A stretch of 64,000 nucleotides of DNA from an uncultured Lachnospiraceae bacterium. GTDB lineage: Bacteria > Bacillota > Clostridia > Lachnospirales > Lachnospiraceae. The notes under the pieces are model-generated. The model worked only from the letters and a program-made list of their open reading frames with translations. It was not told the origin of the DNA and made no database searches. Position numbers and translations under genes: made by a program. The stretch lies in the NCBI GenBank assembly GCA_934394565.1, contig CAKRQV010000009.1, forward strand, positions 1 to 64,000, written 5' to 3'. Positions 1 through 9,210 of the stretch are shown here, in pieces; position 1 is the first letter of the stretch; each line of letters opens with the position of its first letter.

Positions 1-34
1 ATATACCTCGCAAAGTGCCTGAAATTCAGCACTT

Positions 35-1414
35 CTACGAATTCACCCGATGTAGACAACACACGACTTCGACATGACTCGAATGACAAAACTGATCCAC
101 AGCCACGGCCCTGTCCAGATGATAGCCGCCCTCTGTCAGGATCTTTACATCCCGGGCAAGTGTGGCGCTGTCGCAACTGACGTAGACAATACGCTTTGGC
201 TGCATTTTTAACATGGTATCAAGCACGGCTCTGTCGCAGCCCTTTCTTGGCGGATCGACAACGATCACATCGGCTTTGATCTGGTGTTTTTCATACTGCT
301 CTGGAAGCACATCTTCGGATTTTCCCACGAAAAACTCGGCGTTTTCTATACCATTCAGCTTTGCATTTCGTCTGGCATCCTCGATCGCATCCGGTATGAT
401 CTCCACGCCGTAGACCTTTTTCGCCTTTTTTGCCAGGAACAGGGAAATCGTACCGATACCACAGTACATATCCCATACGGTTTCCTCGCCGGTCAGACCG
501 GCGTATTCGAGGGTCTTGCTGTACAACTTCTCGGTCTGTACGGGATTCACTTGGTAGAAGGACAGCGGAGAGATCTGGAAAGCTACATCCCCGATGCTGT
601 CGGTGATATAGCTCTGTCCGCGGACTGTGCGCACCTGATCGCCCAGGATTACGTTGGTGTTCTCCATATTCACATTGACCATGATGCTCGTCATGCCCGG
701 GATTTCCATCAGCCGGTCGGCCAGCGCCTCTTCTCCCGGAAACTTTCTTCCGTTTAATACAAGACAGACCATAATCTGCCTGCTCGTAAAGCCGCAGCGG
801 ATCAGCACATGGCGCACCAGACCTGTACCTGTCGCCTCATCGTACGGTTCAATGTCGTATTGTTCCATATGCGAGAGCACGGTATTCAGAATCTGCGCAT
901 TGACTTCCCTGCCCAGCAGACAGTCGTTATGCTCCACCGGAATGATCGCATGGGTACGGCCGGCATAAAATCCGGCAATGATCCTTCCCTCTTTATTCCG
1001 TCCAACCGGAAACTGTGCTTTATTGCGGTAGCGCCAGGGATCCTCCATGCCGATGATCGGCTCCATGGGCGGATTCTCTATACCTCCGATACGGATCAGA
1101 TTGTTTCTGACCTTATCCTCTTTAAAGGCCAGCTGTTTTTCATAGGAAAGCTCCTGGATCTGACAGCCGCCGCAGACTCTGGCCTTTTTGCAGCGCGGTT
1201 CTACACGGTCAGCAGACGGGGATACAATCTCCATCAACCGTCCAAAGGCATACTGCTTCTTGCATTTCATCAGCTTTGTACGGATCTGATCGCCCGGCAG
1301 GGCATCTTTGACAAAGACAGTATAGCCGTCCTCGGTATGACCGATGCCCTCACCCTCATTGCCAAGCGCTGTAATCGCCAGCTCAAGCTCCTGATTTTTC
1401 TGATACTCTGCCAT
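35..1414 (-). CDS. rlmD: 23S rRNA (uracil-C5)-methyltransferase, RlmD/RumA type
   Basis: SAM-dependent methyltransferase expected to make 5-methyluridine in 23S rRNA. The 459-residue protein starts with a TRAM-like RNA-binding domain (about residues 1-65). An iron-sulfur cysteine cluster follows (CKKARVCGGCQ, near 75-85). The C-terminal half is a Rossmann methyltransferase with a DPPRKGCDR motif and the catalytic-cysteine signature VYVSCDSATLARD near residue 415. Length is normal for the family. Firmicutes carry several RlmCD/RlmD paralogues, so the exact target uridine (747 or 1939) cannot be read from sequence. It lies 83 bp downstream of the YhaM-like gene on the same strand and may be co-transcribed with it. 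Confidence 0.93.
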   Translation of the reverse strand: MAEYQKNQELELAITALGNEGEGIGHTEDGYTVFVKDALPGDQIRTKLMKCKKQYAFGRLMEIVSPSADRVEPRCKKARVCGGCQIQELSYEKQLAFKEDKVRNNLIRIGGIENPPMEPIIGMEDPWRYRNKAQFPVGRNKEGRIIAGFYAGRTHAIIPVEHNDCLLGREVNAQILNTVLSHMEQYDIEPYDEATGTGLVRHVLIRCGFTSRQIMVCLVLNGRKFPGEEALADRLMEIPGMTSIMVNVNMENTNVILGDQVRTVRGQSYITDSIGDVAFQISPLSFYQVNPVQTEKLYSKTLEYAGLTGEETVWDMYCGIGTISLFLAKKAKKVYGVEIIPDAIEDARRNAKLNGIENAEFFVGKSEDVLPEQYEKHQIKADVIVVDPPRKGCDRAVLDTMLKMQPKRIVYVSCDSATLARDVKILTEGGYHLDRAVAVDQFCHSSHVEVVCCLHRVNS

Positions 1415-1497
1415 CTTTATCCACTCCTTTTCTCCTGCACAAAGCTGTTCTTCGCAGCCTTCTATCGCTTTCTTCTGTACATGATCTGCCGTACAGT

Positions 1498-2442
1498 TTA
1501 CTGTAAACTCGTCTTCCGGATATTGGATTCAAAGATCCGGTTATATCCCAGCCATCCGGCCTCTTCCCCGGCATTGTTTAAAAGCTCTTTCATCGTCTCC
1601 ATTCTGGCATCCGTATTGTCTGCCAGATTTAATGCCATGGCCTCTGCCAGCGCCGGTTTTTTCGGAGAACCGTACTCGTACTCTCCGTGATGCGCCAGAA
1701 TGCAGTGTTTCAGTTCGCTTTCCAGTTTCTTCGGGAAGCCCTCGATACGGATTGCCGCATCGTGCACCATCTCCGCACCGATCATGATATGTCCGAGCAG
1801 CTGCCCATCGTCCGTATAATCATTCATCGGAAAAGCCGAAATCTCTCTTGTCTTACCCATATCGTGCATAATAGATGCCGTGATCAACAGATCGTAATTC
1901 AGCATCGTATAGGCTTTTGTGTAATACTCACACAGCTTTGTCACACTCAAGGTATGCTCCAGCAGGCCACCGACAAAGCCATGATGTACCGTCTTTGCCG
2001 CAGAGCTGAACTTAAAGGCTTTTGCAAAATTTTCATTATCAAAATACATATGCAACATCTTGTGCAGATACGGATTCTGTACGGAATTAATGTACTGCAT
2101 CAGTTCCGTATACATTTCCTCAATATCCCGGGAAGATACCGGCAGATAATCCGATGGATCGTACTCGCCCTCGGATACCCGGCGCACACGCTTGATATTC
2201 AACTGCAGCGCCCCGGCAAATGTCACGATATCGCCGACTACCTCCACATAGTCCAGATCGTCAAAATCATCGATCCCGCCTGAATTCGGATCCCAGATCT
2301 TGCCGTCCAGGATACCTGTCTTATCCTGCAGGGTTACATTATCGTATGGCTTTCCGTTTTTTGTCATTGCCGACTGCCTGTGCTTGCACAGATAGATACA
2401 GGCTACTCTTTCTCCGTCTCTCAATTCATTGATATATTTCAC
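1498..2442 (-). CDS. yhaM: YhaM-like 3'-5' exoribonuclease (OB fold + HD domain)
   Basis: 314 residues with an N-terminal nucleic-acid-binding OB fold (about 1-100) and a metal-dependent HD phosphohydrolase domain (HHGFVGGLLEHT near 155 and the HD pair in ITASIMHDMGKTREI near 190). This is the architecture of Bacillus YhaM, a 3'-5' exonuclease active on RNA and single-stranded DNA. The start is a GTG (minus-strand complement of 2440-2442) preceded by an AAAGAGG ribosome site. It precedes rlmD on the same strand. Function is inferred from family resemblance. Confidence 0.9.
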   Translation of the reverse strand: MKYINELRDGERVACIYLCKHRQSAMTKNGKPYDNVTLQDKTGILDGKIWDPNSGGIDDFDDLDYVEVVGDIVTFAGALQLNIKRVRRVSEGEYDPSDYLPVSSRDIEEMYTELMQYINSVQNPYLHKMLHMYFDNENFAKAFKFSSAAKTVHHGFVGGLLEHTLSVTKLCEYYTKAYTMLNYDLLITASIMHDMGKTREISAFPMNDYTDDGQLLGHIMIGAEMVHDAAIRIEGFPKKLESELKHCILAHHGEYEYGSPKKPALAEAMALNLADNTDARMETMKELLNNAGEEAGWLGYNRIFESNIRKTSLQ

Positions 2443-2588
2443 AGATTTATCCTCTTTCCTACAGCTGTGCTGTTATACTTGCGTTTTGAAAACACTGAGC
2501 CACTGGTTCTTTTTCACAAAAAGGCTCTGACTTCTGGCCTTTTTCTTCAATGTACGCTCACATGTTTTCCCACTTCCTACCATGATAC

Positions 2589-2626
2589 AAAAAGACCGGC
2601 TCTTCTGCAAGCAGAAAAACCGGTCT
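2589..2626 (-). terminator. Intrinsic terminator after araA
   Basis: On the minus strand the stem AGACCGG...CCGGTCT, with additional pairing TTCTGC/GCAGAA, is followed by a run of five T. It lies about 70 bp beyond the araA stop and closes the sugar transport operon. Confidence 0.85.
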
Positions 2627-2695
2627 GATGAAGAAAGTATAGTATAGGAAGGTTTTATATATCTTTTAGGTACAAGTATCCCACTGTCCGTGCTA

Positions 2696-4132
2696 TTACA
2701 TGAAAAATTTCTGCAGATCTGCCTCTGTCGTATCATCCCCGATCGTGATCAGTTCTGTACCTGTCAGTCTGGCAAACATGGCAATATCCTGTCTGGTCAG
2801 TGCCGTGGAAACTACGGAATGATGGGCGCCTCCGGCATAACACCATGCCGCCGTACCGATTCGGAAATCCGGTTTATGCCTGTACATGATCCGAGCCACC
2901 GGAAGCTTCGGCATAGGCTCTGGCTGTTTTACCAGCTCGATATCCGCACAGATGATTCGGAAATGGTCGCCCATATCCACCAGCGTCACCTGAATACCGT
3001 CACCGGTCACACCGTCAAACACCAGACGGGCCGGATCTGCCTTGCCGCCGATGCCCAGCGGATGTACCTGGATCTCCGGCTTGTTGGCTGCAAAGGACGC
3101 CGGTACTTCAAGCATATGGGAAGCCAGCTCCAGCTCCCTGCCCTCGGTCAGATCGTAGGTGTAGTCCTCGATAAAACCGGTCGCACCGTTGCGTCCCTCT
3201 GCCATCTTCATCAGTACGGCAGAAAAGGCGCTGATCTTATAATCGCCTTCCGGACCAAAGCCAATGCCCTTTTCCATCAGATTCTGGGCGGCGATGCCCG
3301 GCAGCTGTGCCAGTCCGTGCAGATCCTGGAAAGTATCGGTAAAGGCATTTACACCATTTGCAGCAATAAATTTCTCGATCGCCACCTCATAACGGGCCTG
3401 TTCTCTGACAGCGGTCACATTGTCCGTAGCCATCGTATATTTTTCCGTATATTCTGCCATCTTGGCATCAACTTCCGCCTCAGTTGCCTCTGCAGCCAGT
3501 TCTGCCAGCTCACCGATACCGTAATATTTGACTTCCCAACCATATTTGATCTCACATTCCAGACGGTTGCCATCGGTCACGGCAACATCACGCATATTGT
3601 TGCCAAAGGTGGCAATACGGGTATTCTTTGAAACAGCAATGGCTTTTGCCACCTGAGCAAACTGGCGGATCTTTTCTACCACATGTGTATGCTTATAATA
3701 TCCGGCCACGACTTCATGCGGAATGTTCAGTCTTGCCAGAATATAGCCATATTCCCGGTCACCATGTGCCGACTGGTTCAGGTTCATAAAATCCATATCG
3801 ATTGCATCGTAGGGCAGCTTTTCGTTGGCCTGAGTGTGCAGGTGCAGCAGCGGTTTGTGAAGCTCCTGCAGACCCTTGATCCACATCTTCGCCGGAGAAA
3901 ATGTATGCATCCATGTGATCACGCCGACACAGCTGTCATCCGTCTGAACTTTTCGCATATCCTCCAGACAGCTTTTCGATGTCTGTACCACCGGCAAAAG
4001 CTCGATCTCGATCGTACTTTTCAGCTGTTCATTCAAAAATCTGACCATTTCGGCAGCATCCACAGCCACCTGTTTTAAGCACTCCTCGCCATACAGATCC
4101 TGGGAGCCTACGATAAAATACAGTTTTTCCAT
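2696..4132 (-). CDS. araA: L-arabinose isomerase
   Basis: Converts L-arabinose to L-ribulose in the cytoplasm, the first step towards the pentose phosphate pathway. The 478-residue protein begins MEKLYFIVGSQDLYGEE. It keeps the four metal/catalytic positions of the family: Glu in FGPEGDYK, Glu in FIEDYTYDL, His in ASHMLEVPAS and His in GGAHHSVVS. The ribosome site AGGTGA is 5-6 bases before the ATG. It is the last gene of a five-gene operon after a sugar ABC transporter. This is the best evidence that the transporter carries L-arabinose or an arabinose-containing furanose. No araB or araD is present in the window, so the rest of the pathway must be encoded elsewhere. Confidence 0.96.
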   Translation of the reverse strand: MEKLYFIVGSQDLYGEECLKQVAVDAAEMVRFLNEQLKSTIEIELLPVVQTSKSCLEDMRKVQTDDSCVGVITWMHTFSPAKMWIKGLQELHKPLLHLHTQANEKLPYDAIDMDFMNLNQSAHGDREYGYILARLNIPHEVVAGYYKHTHVVEKIRQFAQVAKAIAVSKNTRIATFGNNMRDVAVTDGNRLECEIKYGWEVKYYGIGELAELAAEATEAEVDAKMAEYTEKYTMATDNVTAVREQARYEVAIEKFIAANGVNAFTDTFQDLHGLAQLPGIAAQNLMEKGIGFGPEGDYKISAFSAVLMKMAEGRNGATGFIEDYTYDLTEGRELELASHMLEVPASFAANKPEIQVHPLGIGGKADPARLVFDGVTGDGIQVTLVDMGDHFRIICADIELVKQPEPMPKLPVARIMYRHKPDFRIGTAAWCYAGGAHHSVVSTALTRQDIAMFARLTGTELITIGDDTTEADLQKFFM

Positions 4133-4144
4133 AATATCACCTCA

Positions 4145-5176
4145 TTATTTTGCATTTTGTTTCTTCTTACGGGCAATGACGATACTCTGTACGATCAGGA
4201 ATACGCACAGCATAGCGGCTGTCGTGATGCCGGTCCACCAGGCCTGATCCAGACCTGCGGAGGATACGATATTCTGGATGGTGCTTAAAGAAAGTACGCC
4301 AAACAGTGTACCGATAATATTACCGACACCGCCTGTCAGCATCGTACCGCCGATGATCGAAGATGCGATCGCATTCATCTCCATACCGGAGGCATGGGAG
4401 GCGGAGCCGGAGCCTACATGCATAAAATAGATGAAGCCGCCAAGTCCTGCCAGAAAGCTGCACAGCAGATGGGAATAAAATTTGGTCCGTTTGACATTGA
4501 TGCCCAGCATCAGGGCACTCTGGCTGTTGCCGCCAACGGCGTACAGATTGCGTCCAAATTTTGCATAGCGCAACAGCAGGAACATGATCAAAACAACAAG
4601 CAGAGCTACGATCACACCGATCTCCACATAGGCATTGACATACACCCCTTTTTTGTTGATCGTTCCCAGTCCCGGGACGATGATACGGGTATTTTTCAGA
4701 GCCACAAAGGCTTCGTTGGCTACATTAAAGGGCTCTGTATTTACGATTGTTGTCATACCTCTGGCAAAGAACATACCTGCCAGAGAAACGATAAACGGCT
4801 GGATATCAAAGTATGCCACCAGAATACCCTGTACGATACCGAAAGCCAGACCGATCGCCAGTGCCAGAAGCAGCGCCATCGGCACATTGCCGTTCATACG
4901 GTCCAGATAGACTGCGCAGCTCATGCTGACGAGGGCTACAACGCCACCGATGGAGATATCGATACCTCCGGTGATCATGACGATACTCATACCGCAGGAG
5001 GTGATGATCAGCGCCGCATTGGCATTTAAGATGTTAAAAAACGTCTGTGGTTTTAAAAATCCTGCTCCCTGAAATACGATGGCACCGATATACATACCAA
5101 AGAATACAACGATGGTGATCAAAAGAAGCAGCTGTGTATCTGTTAAATTACGGAACAATCCGGTTTTCTTTTTCAT
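4145..5176 (-). CDS. Sugar ABC transporter permease (YjfF/RbsC type)
   Basis: Integral membrane subunit of a CUT2-class importer: 343 residues with about nine hydrophobic segments and the conserved BPD_transp_2 region (GGIDISIGGVVAL near 70; SSIIGGTMLTGGVGNIIGT near 275). It resembles E. coli YjfF of the galactofuranose transporter more than RbsC, but the araA context points to arabinose. Its start lies 2 bp downstream of the preceding permease stop, and araA follows after 12 bp, so the three genes are translated from one message. Confidence 0.92.
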   Translation of the reverse strand: MKKKTGLFRNLTDTQLLLLITIVVFFGMYIGAIVFQGAGFLKPQTFFNILNANAALIITSCGMSIVMITGGIDISIGGVVALVSMSCAVYLDRMNGNVPMALLLALAIGLAFGIVQGILVAYFDIQPFIVSLAGMFFARGMTTIVNTEPFNVANEAFVALKNTRIIVPGLGTINKKGVYVNAYVEIGVIVALLVVLIMFLLLRYAKFGRNLYAVGGNSQSALMLGINVKRTKFYSHLLCSFLAGLGGFIYFMHVGSGSASHASGMEMNAIASSIIGGTMLTGGVGNIIGTLFGVLSLSTIQNIVSSAGLDQAWWTGITTAAMLCVFLIVQSIVIARKKKQNAK

Positions 5177-5178
5177 GA

Positions 5179-6255
5179 TCAGGCAGCCTCCTTTTTCACT
5201 GTGGCTTTTTTCTTGCCCAGTTTACTTAACCGTGCGCGCACGCTCGGTGCACTCATGACAACCAGAAGGATAACGACCACCGCCTTGTATGCCGGCAGTG
5301 CATCGGACTGGATATTCATCTTGTACAGTGTTGTGGTCAGATACTGGATAACATACGCACCCAGAATTGAAGCCCACATATTGAACTTACCACCGGAAAG
5401 GGCATTGCCGCCCAGCGCCACCGCCAGAATGGCATCCATCTCTATATCCTTTGCGATAACGGAATAGTTGATGGAGGACAGACGGCTGACCTTGATCAGT
5501 CCAGCTACGGCTACGCACAGGCCGAGGATCACGAAGGACAGGAATTTGATAAATTCCGGGTTCAGACCGTTTAATCTGGCCGAATTTTCATTGATACCTA
5601 CGGTCTGGGTGTACAGGCCAAGATTCGTAAATTTCAGTACCAAAGCGGCAACGATCACACAGGCCATGGCGATAAAAAACGGTGTCGGGATCGGCACGCC
5701 CGGAATAAATCCGCCAAAGTAGGTAAAGGTCTTGTCGCTGAGTACCGGAAGCTCATTATTATTGATCCATGCGGCAATGGAACGGCCTGCCGTATACAGA
5801 ATCAGCGTCGCAACCATCGGCTGGATCCGGAAATAAGCCACCAGCACACCGTTAAATGCACCAAACGCCATAGATGCCAGACATGCGATCAGAAAAGCCA
5901 CGATGATCGGTGCCTGCAGCTGATCCGGACGGGAATTGCCGCCACAGAGCACACGGAGGATCACACTGCCTGCGATCGCAATACCGGCGCCAACGGAGAT
6001 ATCCTGTCCACCGGAAGCTGCGGTAACCAGCGTCATACCGATCGCCAGAATCGCCAGCTCTGAACCGTAATCCAGAATCGTGATCAGATAGCCGGAAAGT
6101 ACCGGATCTCCTGCGCTGTTATAGCCCAGCGTGATCTTGAAAAAGCTTGGGTCTACGATCAGGTTGAACAGTGTCAGCAGAACCAGTGCAGCAACAGGGA
6201 TAAAGATCTGCTGACCAAAAATTTTTGATTTCAGAAAAGATTTCTTAGCACCCAT
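5179..6255 (-). CDS. Sugar ABC transporter permease (YtfT/RbsC type)
   Basis: Second permease of the same CUT2 importer, 358 residues, with hydrophobic segments from about residue 14. The conserved stretch ASGGQDISVGAGIAIAG (near 85) and the late motif ILAVALGGNALSGG (near 275) place it beside E. coli YtfT. Its start codon overlaps the stop of the ATPase gene by one base, indicating translational coupling. The two unlike permeases probably form a heterodimeric channel, as in the YtfT-YjfF pair. Confidence 0.92.
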   Translation of the reverse strand: MGAKKSFLKSKIFGQQIFIPVAALVLLTLFNLIVDPSFFKITLGYNSAGDPVLSGYLITILDYGSELAILAIGMTLVTAASGGQDISVGAGIAIAGSVILRVLCGGNSRPDQLQAPIIVAFLIACLASMAFGAFNGVLVAYFRIQPMVATLILYTAGRSIAAWINNNELPVLSDKTFTYFGGFIPGVPIPTPFFIAMACVIVAALVLKFTNLGLYTQTVGINENSARLNGLNPEFIKFLSFVILGLCVAVAGLIKVSRLSSINYSVIAKDIEMDAILAVALGGNALSGGKFNMWASILGAYVIQYLTTTLYKMNIQSDALPAYKAVVVILLVVMSAPSVRARLSKLGKKKATVKKEAA

Positions 6256-7769
6256 TACTTTGCTTCACCTCCTGCAATCGTATTCATGATGCCTGCCTGC
6301 GTCAGCTCCTCACCGTTTAACTCACCGACCACCTTGCGGTCGCGCATGACGATCAGACGGGAACAGGTACGCAGCATCTCATCTGTCTCTGAGGAAATAA
6401 AGGTAATACTCATACCTTCACTGGCCAGCTTCAGCACCAGCTTCTGGATATCGACCTTGGTACCGATGTCGATACCACGGGTCGGCTCATCCAGGATCAG
6501 ATATTCCGGATGCATTAAAAGCCAGCGGGCCAGGATAACCTTCTGCTGATTACCACCGGACAGTGATTTGATCGGTGTATCCGCAGATGCGGTCTTGATA
6601 TCGAGAAGCTTGATATATTCTTCTGCAAATTTATAGGTTTCTGCCTTGGACAGTGGATGGAAAAATCCACGCAACACCTGATGCGCCAGAATGATATTTT
6701 CCCTTACGGAAAGATCGCCGACGATACCATCGCCTTTTCTGTCCTCCGGCAGGTAGGCGATACCGTGTTTCATGGCATCCAGCGGTTTTGTGATCTTTAC
6801 CTCTTTGCCGTGCATCTTTACCTTACCGGAAAGGATGCGGTCAGCACCGAAGATAGCCCGGACGCACTCGCTTCGACCGGATCCCAGGAGTCCGGTAAAA
6901 CCGTTGACCTCACCTTTATGGATCGCAAAATCAAAGGATTTGATACCTGCATTGCTCTGCAGCCCTTCGGCTTCGTACACCGGTGTGCCGTCCGTATCGT
7001 GATACACCTCCTGCTCGCCCTTGATATCGGACATGTCGTCCAGATTTTTACCGAGCATCTTGGCTACCAGCTGTACACGGGGCAGATCTTTGATCTCGTA
7101 CTGTCCTACGAGACAGCCGTCACGCAGAACCGTGATCTTGTCACAGATCTCATACACCTGATCAAGGAAATGCGTAACAAAGATGATACCTACACCTCTG
7201 CCTTTAAGTTCCCGCATCATCTTAAACAGCTTTTCGACTTCCTGCTCATCCAGAGAGGAGGTCGGCTCGTCCAGGATCAGAACTTTACAGTCCATGTCCA
7301 CTGCCCGGGCAATCGCCACCATCTGCTGTACAGCCAGTGAACAACTGCCCAGCTGCTGTGTCGGCTTAGCCGGAATGTCCAGATTTTCAAGGATTTTTGC
7401 GGCATCGGCATTCATCTTTTTCCAGTTACGTAAGTGTTCTTTGCCACGGCCTATGTAGATATTTTCTGCCACCGAAAGGTTCGGGCAGAGGGTGATTTCC
7501 TGATATACCGTACTGATACCGACATTCTGGGCATCCTGCGGCGAACGGATCTGTACGCTGCCCTCATGTCCTTTTAAAAAGATGTCGCCCTCATCCTTTG
7601 TATATACACCGGTCAGCACCTTGATCAATGTGGATTTTCCGGCACCGTTTTCTCCCATCAGCGCATGGACTTCACCCTCACACAGGGTAAAATCAACGCT
7701 GTCTAAAGCTTTCACACCCGGAAAGCTCTTGTGAATATTTCGCATGGTTAATACAACGTTGTCCTGCAT
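6255..7769 (-). CDS. Sugar ABC transporter ATPase (double domain, YtfR/AraG type)
   Basis: 504-residue energy-coupling subunit with two nucleotide-binding domains. The first has Walker A GENGAGKST (near 38) and Walker B VLILDEPTSSLD. The second has the atypical loop GLLGSGRSE (near 290), signature LSGGNQQKV and YLILDEPTRGID. The first signature is degenerate (SCSLAVQQ rather than LSGGQ), which is usual for CUT2 ATPases. It is read from a good ribosome site after the 124 bp gap that holds a strong stem-loop behind the binding-protein gene. Confidence 0.94.
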   Translation of the reverse strand: MQDNVVLTMRNIHKSFPGVKALDSVDFTLCEGEVHALMGENGAGKSTLIKVLTGVYTKDEGDIFLKGHEGSVQIRSPQDAQNVGISTVYQEITLCPNLSVAENIYIGRGKEHLRNWKKMNADAAKILENLDIPAKPTQQLGSCSLAVQQMVAIARAVDMDCKVLILDEPTSSLDEQEVEKLFKMMRELKGRGVGIIFVTHFLDQVYEICDKITVLRDGCLVGQYEIKDLPRVQLVAKMLGKNLDDMSDIKGEQEVYHDTDGTPVYEAEGLQSNAGIKSFDFAIHKGEVNGFTGLLGSGRSECVRAIFGADRILSGKVKMHGKEVKITKPLDAMKHGIAYLPEDRKGDGIVGDLSVRENIILAHQVLRGFFHPLSKAETYKFAEEYIKLLDIKTASADTPIKSLSGGNQQKVILARWLLMHPEYLILDEPTRGIDIGTKVDIQKLVLKLASEGMSITFISSETDEMLRTCSRLIVMRDRKVVGELNGEELTQAGIMNTIAGGEAK

Positions 7770-7822
7770 CTTAGATATTCACTCCTTTTCTTTCAATTTC
7801 CGGCTGTGCCGGAGCGTAAAAC

Positions 7823-7856
7823 ATGAGCGCGGTACAGCCAGCTGTATCGCGCTCAT
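7823..7856 (-). promoter_or_regulatory. Intercistronic stem-loop behind the binding-protein gene
   Basis: An ATGAGCGCG/CGCGCTCAT stem with inner TACAG/CTGTA pairing sits between the solute-binding-protein gene and the ATPase gene. It has no T-run, so it is more likely a processing or mRNA-protection structure, or a partial attenuator, than a full terminator. Such a hairpin commonly raises binding-protein levels over the membrane subunits. Confidence 0.7.
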
Positions 7857-7893
7857 ATGGCTCAATCAGTTTGTGCTGCCTTTATCTCCCGGA

Positions 7894-8970
7894 TCAGATA
7901 CCGTAGTTGTCAACATCTTCCTGAGTGATCGTTGTGGCATCGAAGCCTTTTTCTTCCATGATGATGGTCTTTTCTGCCGGTTCCTGTCCGCTTTCCAGAG
8001 TCTTTATAACGTCTGCGATGTAGGAAGCCTGGAACGGGTTGCACTGTCCATCGTAGTTCCAATTCTGGTTCAGCAGCTCTTCGAGTGCCCATTTATTGCA
8101 GTCAAAGCCCATAACGATGACATCTTTTCCAACACCGTGGGAGATATTTGCCTTGTCCAGAGCGGCTACAGCACCTTTTGCCATATCGTCATTCTCAGCG
8201 TAGATAACGTTAAACTTTGTACCGGAGTCGATAACGGACTGTACGATCTGTGTTGCTTTCTCAGCGTTCCACTCTGCGGTCTGCTGTGTTACCAGATTCC
8301 AGTTATCGTTGGCATCTACCTTGGCCTGCAGTGCACCGGTACGTCCCTGCTGTGCTGCGGAACCCATAACACCCTGGATATGAATCACATTGTATTCGTC
8401 AAGTCCCTGGCTCTCCAGCCAGTTAACAGCTGTTTCACCTTCTTTATCCATGTCGGATACGATAGATGCGGAGTAAAGGCTCGGATCAGCATCGATGGTA
8501 CGGTCAAAGAGGATAACCTCGATACCGGCATCTTTGGCATCCTGCAGTACGCTGTCCCAACCGGAAGTATCGGCTGCGGATAACAGCAGGTAATCTACAC
8601 CATCCTGGATGAATTTCTGTGCTGCAGTGATCTGCTCATCATTCTTTAAGCTGTAAGCGAAGGATGCATCATAGCCGTTTTCTTCGTTAAACATAGCTTT
8701 CAGATCTGCATCGTTGGCTGTACGGTAACCGGATTCGTTCGGGTCGTTGTTGATGATGCCGACCTTGATCAGCTCACCGGAAGCTGCCGGGGCATCGGCT
8801 GTCTCGCTGCCTGCGCTCTCTGCAGGTGCACTGCTCTCCGGTGCTGCGCTTTCTGCGCCGCTGGAAGCCGGTGCTGCACTCTGTGCTGTACTGGATGAAG
8901 TACCGCATCCTGCAAAAGAGGCTACGACCATAGCTGCTGTTAACATGGTTACGACTACTTTTTTCTTCAT
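7894..8970 (-). CDS. Sugar-binding lipoprotein of the ABC importer (YtfQ/RbsB type)
   Basis: Extracytoplasmic solute receptor, 358 residues. It has an n-region MKKK, a hydrophobic core and the lipobox FAGC (Cys near 22), so it should be lipid-anchored. A Ser/Ala/Glu-rich linker follows to about residue 65, then a type I periplasmic-binding fold (VGIINNDPNESGYRTANDAD). It resembles YtfQ-class pentofuranose/galactofuranose receptors. It is the first gene of the transport operon and is separated from the upstream sensor operon by a terminator. Confidence 0.93.
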   Translation of the reverse strand: MKKKVVVTMLTAAMVVASFAGCGTSSSTAQSAAPASSGAESAAPESSAPAESAGSETADAPAASGELIKVGIINNDPNESGYRTANDADLKAMFNEENGYDASFAYSLKNDEQITAAQKFIQDGVDYLLLSAADTSGWDSVLQDAKDAGIEVILFDRTIDADPSLYSASIVSDMDKEGETAVNWLESQGLDEYNVIHIQGVMGSAAQQGRTGALQAKVDANDNWNLVTQQTAEWNAEKATQIVQSVIDSGTKFNVIYAENDDMAKGAVAALDKANISHGVGKDVIVMGFDCNKWALEELLNQNWNYDGQCNPFQASYIADVIKTLESGQEPAEKTIIMEEKGFDATTITQEDVDNYGI

Positions 8971-9173
8971 TTGGTTTTTCCTCCCTTATATCCTGTGCTT
9001 TTGTTCGCTCTCACAGGTTCTTTTTGATGATACGATTGTATCTCGTAAGGGAAAAAGTTTATACGGAGGATTTTCCGGAGAAGTTTCAAAATCTGCGGAA
9101 GGAAAGAATATGCGTGTGATTTTTTACGCAAAGAGTTGGAAATTTTTAAAGGAAATTCTTCTTCAGAACATAG
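8971..9173 (-). promoter_or_regulatory. Leader of the sugar transport operon
   Basis: The non-coding leader has a GGGAGG ribosome site just before the lipoprotein ATG. A short dyad GATAC-N4-GTATC lies near 9029-9042. I could not identify a convincing -35/-10 pair or a CcpA cre site. The dyad is a candidate operator only. Confidence 0.35.
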
Positions 9174-9198
9174 AAAAAGGAGGCTGAAACGCCTCCTC
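9174..9198 (-). terminator. Intrinsic terminator after the second binding-protein gene
   Basis: Minus-strand stem AGGAGGC-GTTTCA-GCCTCCT followed by five T, starting 12 bp after the stop codon. It separates the sensor operon from the transport operon. Confidence 0.85.
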
Positions 9199-9210
9199 AT
9201 CTTCGCCGTT

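Noticed and set aside
809..1690. Long plus-strand open frame over rlmD and yhaM
   Set aside because: It is antisense to two well-supported genes, rich in His/Cys/Arg as expected from a reversed coding strand, and has no ribosome site.
2690..3631. 313-codon plus-strand frame across araA
   Set aside because: Antisense shadow of araA with no recognisable domain or ribosome site.
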